Assembly (NCBI GenBank): GCA_027943245.1
Contig: JANDJZ010000080.1
Span: 62,001-126,000 of the forward strand
Length of the DNA stretch: 64,000 bases
Source of the DNA: Acanthamoeba sp. SK_2022b
Taxonomy: Eukaryota > Discosea > Longamoebia > Acanthamoebidae
Direction: 5' to 3'
How positions within the stretch are numbered: position 1 is the first letter of the stretch; each line of letters begins with the position of its first letter. The notes beneath the pieces are model-generated. The model was given only the letters and a program-made list of their open reading frames with translations. It had not been told where the DNA came from and did not search any database. Shown here one piece after another: positions 55,015-64,000 of this stretch. The position numbers and the translations under genes are program-made.

Positions 55015-57302
55015 ATGAGGGAAGGGAAACGGCACGCGCAAGCACCGCGTGCCCCAGTTGTACAGCAAGCATGCAAGAGGGGTCAGGCGGGGAGGAGGAA
55101 GCACCCGCACTACCAGCTGAGGCGACTCAAGGATACGCGCACACAGAGCGAGGGTGCTGACGGCGTAGAGAGCCACGTGACTTGGCCTACCGGGGCACCG
55201 GGGCAGGATACATGGAGCGCCTTCTTCGCCCAAACCGACCCACACCAGCAAAAGGTGCGTCTTCCTCTATCCCACGTTTGGTTGTCCAAATGTTAAGGTT
55301 GTAGCGTTTAAGGTGGCGGCGAAAGGGCTGGCGGAGGCCCTATTGGCGCGACCGTTTGAGTGGCTGGCCACGACCACGGCCGTCCGCGACGACCAGGACG
55401 ATGGACACGGTCACTGGCGGCAGCGCGAGTTGCGGGTGGTCGCCACCACGGCGGAGGAGCGGGTCGACCAGCTGGCGACCTGGATCCTGGCCCGCCTGCG
55501 TCCCGTCCTGCGCCATCGATCGCCATCGCCCAACGCGAGCTGCAGCCGCAGCGAGCAGTCCTCATCCGAAGACGAAGAGGACGACACCGCCAGCGACGAC
55601 CACGTCGACGAAGAAAACGACGGCGACGAAGCCTCCGAGCAGCAGCGGAAGTACAATGGGAGCAGGAAGGCGCGGAACAAGAGGGAGAAGGCGGTCGACT
55701 CCAAATGGGAGGTGCAGGTGCAGGCCACGCGTTTGGTGGCCGCGCTCGGCGCGCTGTGCGCCAAGACCCTCCCGCAGCGCTTCTTTGCCCACGCCGACCC
55801 GCCCTCGCCTTCTGCCGACGCAACCGCCCAGGGCCAGCGGACGACGCGGCCCAGCAAGACCGCCACGGCCAGGCCGGCGCTGGGCGACGTGCTCATGGAC
55901 GTCGTCGCCAGCGTCAACCGCTTCGCCGGGACCAACAGCGCCGCCGCCAACACGGAGCGGGCCGAAGAGGAGGCCGAGAGGGGCGCGGCGCTGCGGGTGG
56001 AGGCCATGCAGGCGCTGGCGGTGCTGTGCTTCGTGATCGACGACGCACGGGTGATGAGCGAGGTGTGCGACTTCCTGGCCGACTGCTACCTGCGCCCGCA
56101 CCGCGACGACGAACCGGCGGATGCGGGTGGCGTGCCCCAGCTGTGGGAGAGCTACGGCGGCGAACGCGACCTCACCGGCGCCGAGTCGGAAGAGGACAGC
56201 GACACGAGCGGCGACGATGCCAGCGACAACGATGATGAAGATGACGATGAACGCGAAGCTGAAGAGGATGACAGCGGCAACGATGATGAAGATGAAGATG
56301 ACGATGACGATGAATATGAAGATGAAGATGATGATGATGAATGCGACACGAACAACGAGGACGACGAGGAGGAGAGCGAGGAGGAGACTCGCGGCAAGAG
56401 CAAGCGGACGGGCAGGAGTATCCGCGCGGCCGAGCGAGCCGAGGCGTTGCGGGTGTGGACGTTCCTGGTGAGCCTTCTCGGCGAGGACGAGGCCGTGCGC
56501 GAGGCCATGGGCAAGCACAAGCGGGCGCTCGTCGAGCTGGTCCTGCTCGACCACGGCCGCGAGGAGCACAACGCCGCGGGCTCCGACGACATCGTTGGTA
56601 GTTACCCACTCACCACCACGGCAGCGACACTTGGCTCACCCCGTTGCGTGCGTGCAGCAACGTCGGCGTTGCGCGTGAACGCAGCCGAGGCCTTGACCGT
56701 GCTCGCTCTCAGTTCGACCTCATCAGCTGAAGATGATGATGGTGAAGAGGCGGAGGACAGTTCGCTGGAGATCGAGGCGATGACGCGCGTCGACAAGCGG
56801 CGCCTTGTGGCGCTGTGCGTTGAAAAGGCGCGAGCGAGAGCGGGGTGGCGCGTGCGCGGAGGCGAGCGACGAGCGTGCGAGAGGCGCGAGCGCGCGTGCT
56901 TTCGCAGTCTGGCCCACGAGCTGATGGACCAGCTGGACGGCGACGGCGACGGGCGAGCGAGCGGGCGGAGGGTGACGTCGAGGAAGGCCAAGCGCGAGGA
57001 GGAGGAGAAGGCGTTCGACGATCACTACCACCGACAGAAGCTGGCGTCGTCGTCTGCGCCGCCGATGGCATCGGGCGGGCGCAAGGTCGAAACCCACGTC
57101 GCGTTCAAGTCGTCGCGACCGTGGGCCTATTTCGGCAGCAACTCGAGCTTTACCTCGAACATGCACCTCAACGAGCTGGTCGGGTGGCGATGGCGCCGCG
57201 TGCTGGCCTTCCTGCAGCGCTACTTTGGCTCCCACTTCTGGCGCATGTTCAGGGTTCCAGCGCTCGTTCTCACCAATCACGCCCAAACTGCTCTCTGACT
57301 AC

Positions 57303-57369
<67 letters not shown>

Positions 57370-57759
57370 GAATATACATGTGCGCGAGGCCACCAAGATT
57401 CTGCCGCCGGGTAGCTCCGCGAAACTGGAGGCCTGGTGGAAGGGCACCGTCAACATTGTCAAGGTCAACAAGGCGAGCCTCAAGGGCCAGAAGACGCAGA
57501 CCAAGCGGTAACCCCCACCAGCGAACACACGCACGCAGAGCGCACTGAGCTCGGCGATGCTGATGAACGGCTTGCGTGGGGCGCGTCGTGCGCGCAATGA
57601 CACAGGTACCGGAGGATGACTGAACGGAACCCCCTGACCGAGGACGGGTATCGTCAAGGGAAGCGCGGCTACGTCGAGCAGCAGTCGCTGGCCCAGTGGA
57701 AACGAAGCGTGGCCAACGAATGGCGGGCGGCCAGCGAGGTCTATTCCGGCCTGATCTGA
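55015..57759 (+). CDS. Interferon-related developmental regulator (IFRD)-like protein
   Basis: The main exon (55313 onward) reads VAAKGLAEALLARPFEWLAT, helical repeats (QVQATRLVAALGALCAKTLP, VEAMQALAVLCFVIDDARVM) and a long Asp/Glu tract (about 56190-56390). After an intron come ALRVNAAEALTVLAL, DKRRLVALCVEKARARAGWR, ERRACERRERACFRSLAHEL, VAFKSSRPWAYFGSNSSFTS and RVLAFLQRYFGSHFWRMFR. The order (armadillo-like N-terminus, acidic break, basic K/R stretch, terminal W/F-rich box with GSHF) resembles IFRD1/PC4 proteins, transcription or ribosome-associated factors. Two more exons are predicted after the CA tract: TNIHVREATKILPPGSSAKL and YRRMTERNPLTEDGYRQGKR, ending YSGLI at 57759. The 5' exon (55015-55252) is tentative. 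Confidence 0.5.
57303..57366. repeat. (CA)n microsatellite in an intron of the IFRD-like gene
   Basis: About 31 CA units just before the 3' splice site (CACAG at 57363-57367) of a predicted intron. It is the only CA-sense plus-strand tract in the window. Confidence 0.85.
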
Positions 57760-57882
57760 TGGACAGACAGACAACGAACTTAACCCTTGCCTTGCCTTCT
57801 GGCTGGTCGGGGGAGTTCAAAATTTGCTCGATACACAGAACTGGACAATCCTTCTCTGGCCATTCCCATTTACATGCCCCGG

Positions 57883-59882
57883 TCAGAGTGCGGCGACCGT
57901 CACCATGACCTGCGAGGTGGCGGTGGCGGTGAGCGCGGTGGCGGCGGAGGCTCTGCGAGACGCCGGACGGCCGATGTGAGTATGGATGAACGCCACCGCG
58001 GCGTCGAGCGCCTCCCGTGACTTGGCGGCCAGAACCCCAAAGGCCTGGAACACGTGCACCTGTCCACGAACGCAACGTCGTCAGAGTTGTTTGAGTTTGC
58101 GCGCAGAGAACCCAGCCGCACACGCTCGCTGCGCCACGGTACCATGTCCGTATAGATTTCCAGGGTGGTGTCGACGCCGTCTCGCCTGGCCCTCTCGGCG
58201 AGCAGCACGGCTTCGTCCCGCAGCACCTCCACTTCGCCCACTGTCGCGCAGCGAGTGATTCAAAAACAAATTAATTACAGATTAATAATAAAAATAAACA
58301 AACAAATGACGCGCGAAGGTGGGCTTGCCTTGAATGAGAAGAGGAGGGAGGCCGACCAGGGAAGCGTTCAGCGGAGAGATGAGCGGGTGATTCAGCGGGT
58401 GTGCCCCCGCATACATCTGCACGCACGGCCCACCGACGTTTGCGTGTGACGTGCGTCGACTGCATGGACAGAGAGGAAGGGCCATACCTGAGGGCAGTTG
58501 AAGGTCTCGGGCATGGAGAGGTAATCGTAGGACCTGTACTTGTTCCAACTCTCGCCCTTGCACTCCAAGTCGACCTGCGCGCGGGGTGGCCGTGGGCCGA
58601 TTAGACGCGTCACACGAGTCTCCCCCCCACACACACACACAAGCCGCGTAGAGGTGAGGCGTGCCCAGGGAGACAAGCAGACGATGGCAGAGGGCAGGGG
58701 CAGGCCTTGGTCCCTCGCGCTGGCCACACGACGTGAGATCGAGGCCAGTGGCCGTGCAGAGCCTAGACGGGGCAGGCGCGGGCATACCGAATCATCGTGG
58801 CGAGCGTCAGGCCGCCGCCAGCCGAGTCGCCGCCGATGACGACGTTGTGCGGTCGGTAGCCCTGGCCCCGCCGTGCAGCAAGATTTGCCTCGTCAGCCCC
58901 ATGTGACACTCAGTCGCGTGCAGAGGGGGGGAGAGCTGGGCTGGTGGTACCCCGCCCTCCGGGTCGATGAGCCAAGCGTAGACGGAGATGGCGTCGTCGA
59001 GCGCCGCCGGAAACGGGTGCTCGGGCGCCAGCCGATAGTCCACCGCTGGAAGCGCGCGCCGAGTCGAGAGTGAGCGAGGCTCGAGCGAGCGAGCGAGAAG
59101 GGAGAGGAGGCGGGGGGGGGGGGTTACCGAGGACTTTGATGCCGGCCAGCTTGGAGAACTTGGAGGTGAGGCCGCGGTGCGTGGCCGTGGAGAGCATGCA
59201 GTAGGCCCCGCCGTGCAGGTACAGCATGACCAGCGGAGAGTCCTGCGTGTGTGTGGTGTGTGTGGTTGTGTGTGTGTGGTGGTGTGTATGTGTGTGCCGC
59301 CCACAAGAAGCCGCATGCGCATCGAACACGTTGAGCAAGTGTTTGCAATGGGAGAGTTGCGAGTGAAGGTTGGCGACAGTACCGCCGCGGAGATGTGCTC
59401 CATCCATTCGCACCTGATCCCGTTGATTGTCGTCTAGACGGCAGAGGCTCGCGTTAGGCACACGCACGCGTGCGCGGGCACAAGGACAAGACAAGCGCGC
59501 ACCATTTCGATTTTGACGCGGGACTTGACCTTGGGCGGGCGACCCACGAGACGGCGCAGCTTGTCAATGGCTTCCGGCCGAGGCGGCGCGAGGACCGCAC
59601 TCACCCGCATGAACGTGAGCAGCATTTCCCACGTGAACGACCTGAACGAACAATTATAAATATAATATTTTTAAAAATAAAAATATTTAAAAAAGAAAGA
59701 AAGGAACAGGCACGAAACCATGAGGGTCGCGCCGGGCCGAACAGAAGACGACGAAGGGCGGCCGAAGCGAGGGCCACGCTGGCCAGCGACCAGAAGCGAG
59801 TTTTCCGCAGTAATCGAATAATATGATAGAGGAGCCCTCGCGAGCGAGCACCGCCAGTTGCGCCACCCGCCTGCGAATCCAT
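57883..59882 (-). CDS. Alpha/beta-hydrolase (hormone-sensitive-lipase-like esterase)
   Basis: The start MDSQAGGATGGARSRGLLYH includes an internal hydrophobic helix (FWSLASVALASAALRRLLF) that may anchor it to a membrane. Exons then give SFTWEMLLTFMRVSAVLAPP, DSPLVMLYLHGGAYCMLSTA (HGG oxyanion-hole motif), AVDYRLAPEHPFPAALDDAI, VVIGGDSAGGGLTLATMIRY (nucleophile Ser in GDSAG) and MYAGAHPLNHPLISPLNASL. The last exons read VGEVEVLRDEAVLLAERARR and TTLEIYTDMV joined to HVFQAFGVLAAKSREALDAA, giving the catalytic His in MVHVF. The catalytic acid is probably the Asp or Glu in VGEVEVLRDE. At least eight introns. Substrate unknown. Confidence 0.85.
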
Positions 59883-60283
59883 GGCCAGATAAACAACAAC
59901 GGAGGAGAGCCTCCCCAGAATAAAATGAATATTTGTTGGTAACAAGAAGAACAAGAAAAGCAATTAAAGAAAGGAAAAAGGATATTCCCCAACCGCACCT
60001 CTGTGGTCGGGCGAGACGACTTCCAGACTTCACTGGGCAAAGGCATGATGCGTGCTGACGCCGATAGCTGCTTGAGGACTGGGACATCGCTTTGGAATTC
60101 GCCACGGCCCGGACAGGCCAAGCTGAGCTGAGAGCTGACGGCCCCGAGGAATGGCCGCTCGGTAAGACCATCACTTTGGTGGTGGGCGTGCCAGGTGTGT
60201 CGGGCAACTCACGTTTCATGCGAAACTCGCCGGGGCTTTATTGTTGTGCTGAGCTGCCGTGAGACCACCCCGATTGGGCGGGC

Positions 60284-60294
60284 GACGCCATAAA
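60284..60294 (+). promoter_or_regulatory. TATA-like box before the lectin gene
   Basis: CCATAAAAAG lies about 98 bp upstream of the ATG at 60388 and in front of a CA-rich 5' leader. Position and sequence fit a core promoter. Sequence match only. Confidence 0.4.
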
Positions 60295-60387
60295 AAGTGG
60301 TTGTGGCCTCTTCGTTTATCACATCCACCACAACAAGCAGCCAGCCAACCAACCGAACAACAAGCTAACATCTCTGCTCCGACAACC

Positions 60388-61176
60388 ATGAAGCACCATC
60401 AACTCCTTGTCGTGGCGACCCTCGCCGCTTTCTTCTTCTGCTTCGCGCTTGGCCAGCAAGACCCTTGCCAGCTCACCGTTACCCAAACGGCTCGGGCCGG
60501 CGGCTCATGGACCTCGGGCGACTTCTTCTTCCAAATCTACGATGTCAACGTGGTCAACTCGGGCTCCATCCCCGTCACCTTGGGCGTCATCTCCATCAAC
60601 GTGGCCTCCGACCAGGAACTCATCACCTCGTTCTGGAACCTCGAGCGCCAGAGCGCCACCTCTGCCCTCTTCAACGTTCGCAACCCTGGCGGCAACATCG
60701 AGCCTGGCGCCACGCTCGGTGCGGGCTACATTCTCCGCTCGCCCATCTCTGCCGGCCCTCAGGTGCCGCCCACGACGAGCCTCGTTTCGGCCAGCTGCAT
60801 CGTCTCCACGCCTCCGCCCACTGAGCCCGGCTGCAGCGCCAGCGCCAGCATCGTTGCTCGCTCGGCGTCGGCCAACGGCAACTGGACCACCGGAGCCAAC
60901 CAGTTCTTCCAGATCTTTGACGTCACCATCACCAACACCAACAACCGGCCCATCAACGGCGGCGTGATCACTTTCACTCTGCCCGTGGCGGGCTCCACCA
61001 TCACCGAGTGGTGGGAGCTCAACAGGCAGGGCTCGAGCGACGCCTTCAACATCTCCTTCAGGTTCGGTCCGCTGCAGGTGGGTGCCAGCCAGGGTGCCGG
61101 TATCGTCGTCGAGACGTCGTCGCCCTCGCAGGCCCTCCCGTCGATCGCGCTCTCCAATCTGACCTGCACCGCTTGA
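60388..61176 (+). CDS. Secreted lectin with two CBM49-like modules (Luke-type)
   Basis: Intronless, 262 residues. Start MKHHQLLVVATLAAFFFCFA is a signal peptide. Module one begins CQLTVTQTARAGGSWTSGDF, then FQIYDVNVVNSGSIPVTLGV, SFWNLERQS and PGATLGAGYILRSP. Module two repeats the pattern: CSASASIVARSASANGNWTT, FQIFDVTITNTNNRPINGGV, EWWELNRQG and VGASQGAGIVVETS. A short proline/threonine linker (STPPPTEPG) joins them. The conserved aromatic positions (W in GSW/GNW, SFWNL/EWWEL) fit CBM49, a cellulose-binding family. Two-CBM49 secreted proteins are the Luke lectins of Acanthamoeba cyst walls, which bind cellulose and chitin. Encystation-regulated expression is inference. Confidence 0.85.
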   Translation: MKHHQLLVVATLAAFFFCFALGQQDPCQLTVTQTARAGGSWTSGDFFFQIYDVNVVNSGSIPVTLGVISINVASDQELITSFWNLERQSATSALFNVRNPGGNIEPGATLGAGYILRSPISAGPQVPPTTSLVSASCIVSTPPPTEPGCSASASIVARSASANGNWTTGANQFFQIFDVTITNTNNRPINGGVITFTLPVAGSTITEWWELNRQGSSDAFNISFRFGPLQVGASQGAGIVVETSSPSQALPSIALSNLTCTA

Positions 61177-61617
61177 TATCGATCGGCGGCCCTGAGGATC
61201 GCTCGATCGTTACCGCCACACTCTTGCGAGCGCATGCGACCAGCTCAACGGAGCGCTCGCCCAACGAAGTAATCCCTACGCATCCCTACCCCCCCCCCCA
61301 ATCCACCGGGAAGCCTTCTTCCTTCTCGACGCATTGTCATTTTGCTGTTTCGCGAATCGCATTGCATTTCTCCACGAACTCGCTTGGGGTCTTTCTATCT
61401 GTGTTTGTGCCACTTGAGTGTGTTTGATGGAAACAACCACAAGAGATGGCAGTGTATGGTCAAGTAGAGAATGGTGTGGCAGCACATGGTTTCTCCTTCT
61501 GTGAAGTGACGGGTCATGCTGGGTGTGCTACTTGACAAGACATACTGCTTTGTAAATTGGATTGGAGGGAAGGGTGGACCGTTTGAAGAACTCCACAGTG
61601 GTGGTGCAATGTGAAGC

Positions 61618-61796
61618 CGATCGCTGCTCCCCTGGACCCGCCTCACAGCGCAGCTGCAAGAGGACAGTGGTGCCAGGGGGTGCCCACAAGAAATAAGTCT
61701 AATCTTGATGTGAAGCAGGAAGGCGCTTCACTACCAGAGATTAAGCTGATAAGAACAGATACTACACTTGATCTTAGCCATCAAGGCCGAGAAGAT
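61618..61796 (-). ncRNA. U2: U2 spliceosomal snRNA
   Basis: The minus strand begins ATCTTCTCGGCCTTGATGGC, then TAAGATCAAGTGTAGTATCT and GTTCTTATCAGCTTAATCTC. This is the near-invariant 5' half of U2 with the branch-point pairing sequence GTAGTA. A Sm-like site (ATTTCTTG) follows at about +100, then a 3' stem with CCCCTGG pairing to CCAGGGG. The 3' end is placed just after that stem and could be a few bases off. The first bases (ATCTTCTCGG in place of ATCGCTTCTCGG) differ slightly from the common form. This snRNA recognises the branch site of the introns seen throughout the window. Confidence 0.92.
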
Positions 61797-62851
61797 GCCT
61801 TTCCCCTCCCAGCCTTGGCGCTTTTATACTCGAATGCAGGGCCTGGAGTTGTTAGCCAGAAAAAGCCCATGTTTTTCTTTCACCGAAGTTGTCCACCCAT
61901 GTGCGCATCACAAGGTAGAACACCAGGTGTCCGACAGAACTAGTTCTATCTAACTAGAACACCACTCTATCTAGGCCGGCCATACAGACTTTTAGTTCTA
62001 CTACTTGCAACGTCAGTCCCAGGTTAATAACTACATATTCGACCGGCGTGAGTTCTTCTATTTGTTTGTGTCCGACCGAAGACCCCCGTCGGAGAAAGCA
62101 AAACTGGGTGAGGTCCGCGTAAGGGGTCGTCAAGGGAGACCGCAAGCTCCAACACAGCTTGCTCATTTGCTGTTCTCTGTTCTCCGTTCTATGAGTACGC
62201 CAATATCTGTGAAAACTCAGCGTCTACATCAGCGTCCTAAGCGCCAGCCACGCCACTCCTTATCGAGCGCTCCCACGTTGGCTTGGCAAGGCAAACGGTC
62301 CATCGAGCTTTCCCTCTGTTCGCTCCGTTGACTTGCCAGTAATGAAACTGGGCGATGGCCGTGATGGTGGGTTCGAACCCACGTCGTCCGTGTGGCGCAT
62401 CCGCAGTGAGTGGATGATTGGCAAAACTCACGCCAACATTTATGAAATTTCGACTTTTTATCTGGCTGGCCATTCAACTAATTCCACCGCTTGGGCAAGA
62501 AAGCAGGGGCAGGACTGTGTGTGACGGGAGCGATCTTCATCTGGCCTCCCGTGTTTTTGGGGGAAATTAGGGATGACTCGGGCCGGTGGGGCGGGCCTTT
62601 AACTAGACCGCGACCGACCCACAACCTCATTCCCTCATCAACTCATACACACACAACCCACTCTAAGGCCAGCTCGCCAAAGAAAGAAGCGAAGCATCCA
62701 GCATCCACGACTCAAGAAGAAGGTTGTTGTAGGATACCCTAGAAAGAATCAGTAGAAGACCTCACGCGACCACCGACACAAACACCGACACCAAGCATCG
62801 ACACCCACCACCGACACCAACTCCACCACCGACACACCACAAAAACACACG
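61797..62851. other. Intergenic region downstream of U2 (plus-strand view)
   Basis: About 1.05 kb from the 5' end of U2 to the tweety-like start. It holds a self-complementary GTGGGTTCGAACCCAC hairpin at about 62369-62384 (T-arm-like) and AT-rich sequence near 61920-62040 that should include the U2 promoter. The CA/ACC-rich stretch at 62755-62840 is probably 5' UTR of the next gene. No protein gene is supported. Confidence 0.5.
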
Positions 62852-64000
62852 ATGCCTATCTTCCCAGGAACGGATGATCGGTTCTGCAGCTACACTGGTG
62901 ACAGCACCAGCGGCGACTGCGACTCTTCCCACTATATCCTGGTACCGCTGCAGTCCCCACTCACACCATAGCATGATTCCCGCTGAGCTAAGCACTTGCT
63001 TGTTGGTGTGACAGATCGTCTTCTTCCAGTTGGCGTTCCCAGGCATAATCGTGGGTACGATTGTCTGGCTATGCCTACTGGTTTGTATGATCAGTTACTG
63101 CTGCTGGAAGTGTCGGTGCCCTCCGATGCCCGAACAGAAGTACCAGTTCCTCTTCGGCCCGTGGATCGAGAAGGGCATGTACAAGCTCCGACTCCCGCGC
63201 GCCCTCATCGCCCTCCTGTCCATCCTCACGATGTACGCCGCCCACTCCCCGCCGCCCCAGTTTCGCTTTCATTCTTTGGTTTTAACTCCGGCTTCTCTCT
63301 CGTGCACTACACAGTTGCTTCTGCGTGGCCATCGTCCTCACCGATATCAGCGTCAAGAACGCCACTTCTGACTTCGCCGATGGCACCTCGAGCTTCGCTG
63401 ACGTACGCTTCTCCTCCTTCCCTATCGCCAACAAGTCAAAGATGTTGACACACTCTTTCTTCAATACTGCAGTCGGCCGTCAACACTATCAACAGATACC
63501 AGTCGCAAGTGAACGGACTTTCTCAGAGCATTAGGAACACAGTCGCTGACTACAAGAGCGGAGCCACCGACCTGAAGGATAACATCGACATTGTGAACAC
63601 GATTCAACTCGTCAAGTACGGCAACTCACGATATCGTAGACCATTTCTTTTACGATGCGCTGACTTTGGCACCAACCTTCACTCCAGGTGGATCATCGAA
63701 ATCGTGGTCTGCGCCTTCCTCGTCTTCGCCTGCGTTGCCGGACTCATCGCTGGCGTCTGGCCAAAGCGCACTTTCTTCCTCATGTACTCTTAGTTACTCT
63801 CTAGACACTCTGCTGAGCCGCCTTACTCACTCTGCACCTCTTTCCTGTTTGCAGTGTGATGACCATCGCATTCCTTGCCTTCCTACCTACCATGCTTCTC
63901 TTTTCGTACGACGTGGCTGCCGAGGGCGTCATGAAGGATCTCTGCAGCGAGATGGAGAAGGAGGAGAAGGGCAACTTCGGCGCGATCTCCTACGGTATCC
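62852..64000 (+). CDS. Tweety-like multi-TM protein, 5' part
   Basis: Runs off the right edge. Exons give MPIFPGTDDRFCSYTGDSTS, then IVFFQLAFPGIIVGTIVWLC (TM1) and CCWKCRCPPMPEQKYQFLFG. Next come LPRALIALLSILTM joined to FCVAIVLTDISVKNATSDF (TM2), an extracellular coiled loop SAVNTINRYQSQVNGLSQSI, then WIIEIVVCAFLVFACVAGLI (TM3) and VMTIAFLAFLPTMLLFSYDV (TM4), continuing MKDLCSEMEKEEKGNFGAIS. A cysteine cluster directly after TM1 is a likely palmitoylation site. The layout of paired TMs with long ectodomain loops is like tweety or prominin proteins. Family assignment is tentative; the C-terminal half lies outside the window. Confidence 0.55.

Noticed and set aside
55562..57071. Long minus-strand frames opposite the IFRD-like gene
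   Set aside because: The Ile/Val/Phe runs are the reverse complement of the acidic GATGAN tract and the frame lacks any gene structure.
61395..61953. Small frames over and beside the U2 locus
   Set aside because: The sequence is a non-coding RNA gene and its flanks; the frames have no coding signature.
1..64000. CRISPR array, prophage, bacterial operon or insertion sequence
   Set aside because: No spaced direct repeats, transposase, integrase or terminal inverted repeats were seen, and gene structure is eukaryotic throughout.

Overview
The window is nuclear DNA of a gene-dense, intron-rich, GC-rich protist, most likely an Acanthamoeba-like amoebozoan (inference). The evidence is short GT-AG introns in nearly every gene, intergenic gaps that are often only 80-400 bp, a secreted two-module CBM49-type protein resembling the cyst-wall Luke lectins known from Acanthamoeba, and a eukaryotic U2 snRNA gene. 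About 30 protein genes can be read on both strands. I derived exon joins by hand from splice sites, reading phase and family motifs, so individual junctions are predictions.

Layout. 1-7 kb: 3' part of a P/OCA2-type transporter, an oxysterol-binding protein, a duplicated ~0.18 kb repeat, a phospholipase D-like gene with one HKD motif, and a decayed reading frame. 7-8.3 kb: no gene seen. 8.3-13.8 kb, all minus strand: zinc alcohol dehydrogenase, a WRKY/FLYWCH-like zinc-finger gene abutting it, a universal stress protein and a TruA-type pseudouridine synthase. 13.9-23.3 kb, mostly plus: a DECD-box RNA helicase, two small secreted or membrane-anchored proteins, an HSP20 protein and an EF-hand protein. 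23.3-26.4 kb, minus: a decayed copy of a crystallin-like segment, a small secreted protein, and a P-loop GTPase-like protein carrying an HSP20-like C-terminus.

26.7-36 kb: a family X DNA polymerase, a membrane-anchored thioredoxin/PDI protein, a large glycine-rich repetitive surface protein and a HAD phosphatase of the CECR5 type. 36-49.3 kb: a mitochondrial-looking membrane protein, an intronless two-TM proline/glycine-rich protein, a secreted protein, farnesyltransferase beta, a class IV aminotransferase, SUMO, mitochondrial HslU and an intronless membrane protein. 49.3-60 kb: an F-box plus RasGAP protein, a highly charged repeat protein, an IFRD-like acidic protein and an alpha/beta-hydrolase. 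60-64 kb: the CBM49 lectin, U2 snRNA on the minus strand, and the 5' part of a tweety-like tetraspan protein.

There is no operon logic. Neighbours are functionally unrelated, but many genes form divergent pairs with short shared upstream regions or convergent pairs with 80-170 bp between stops. The most unusual content is a set of domain fusions (GTPase plus crystallin fold; F-box plus RasGAP; possible zinc finger plus dehydrogenase), the glycine-rich surface protein, and dinucleotide tracts sitting inside introns.
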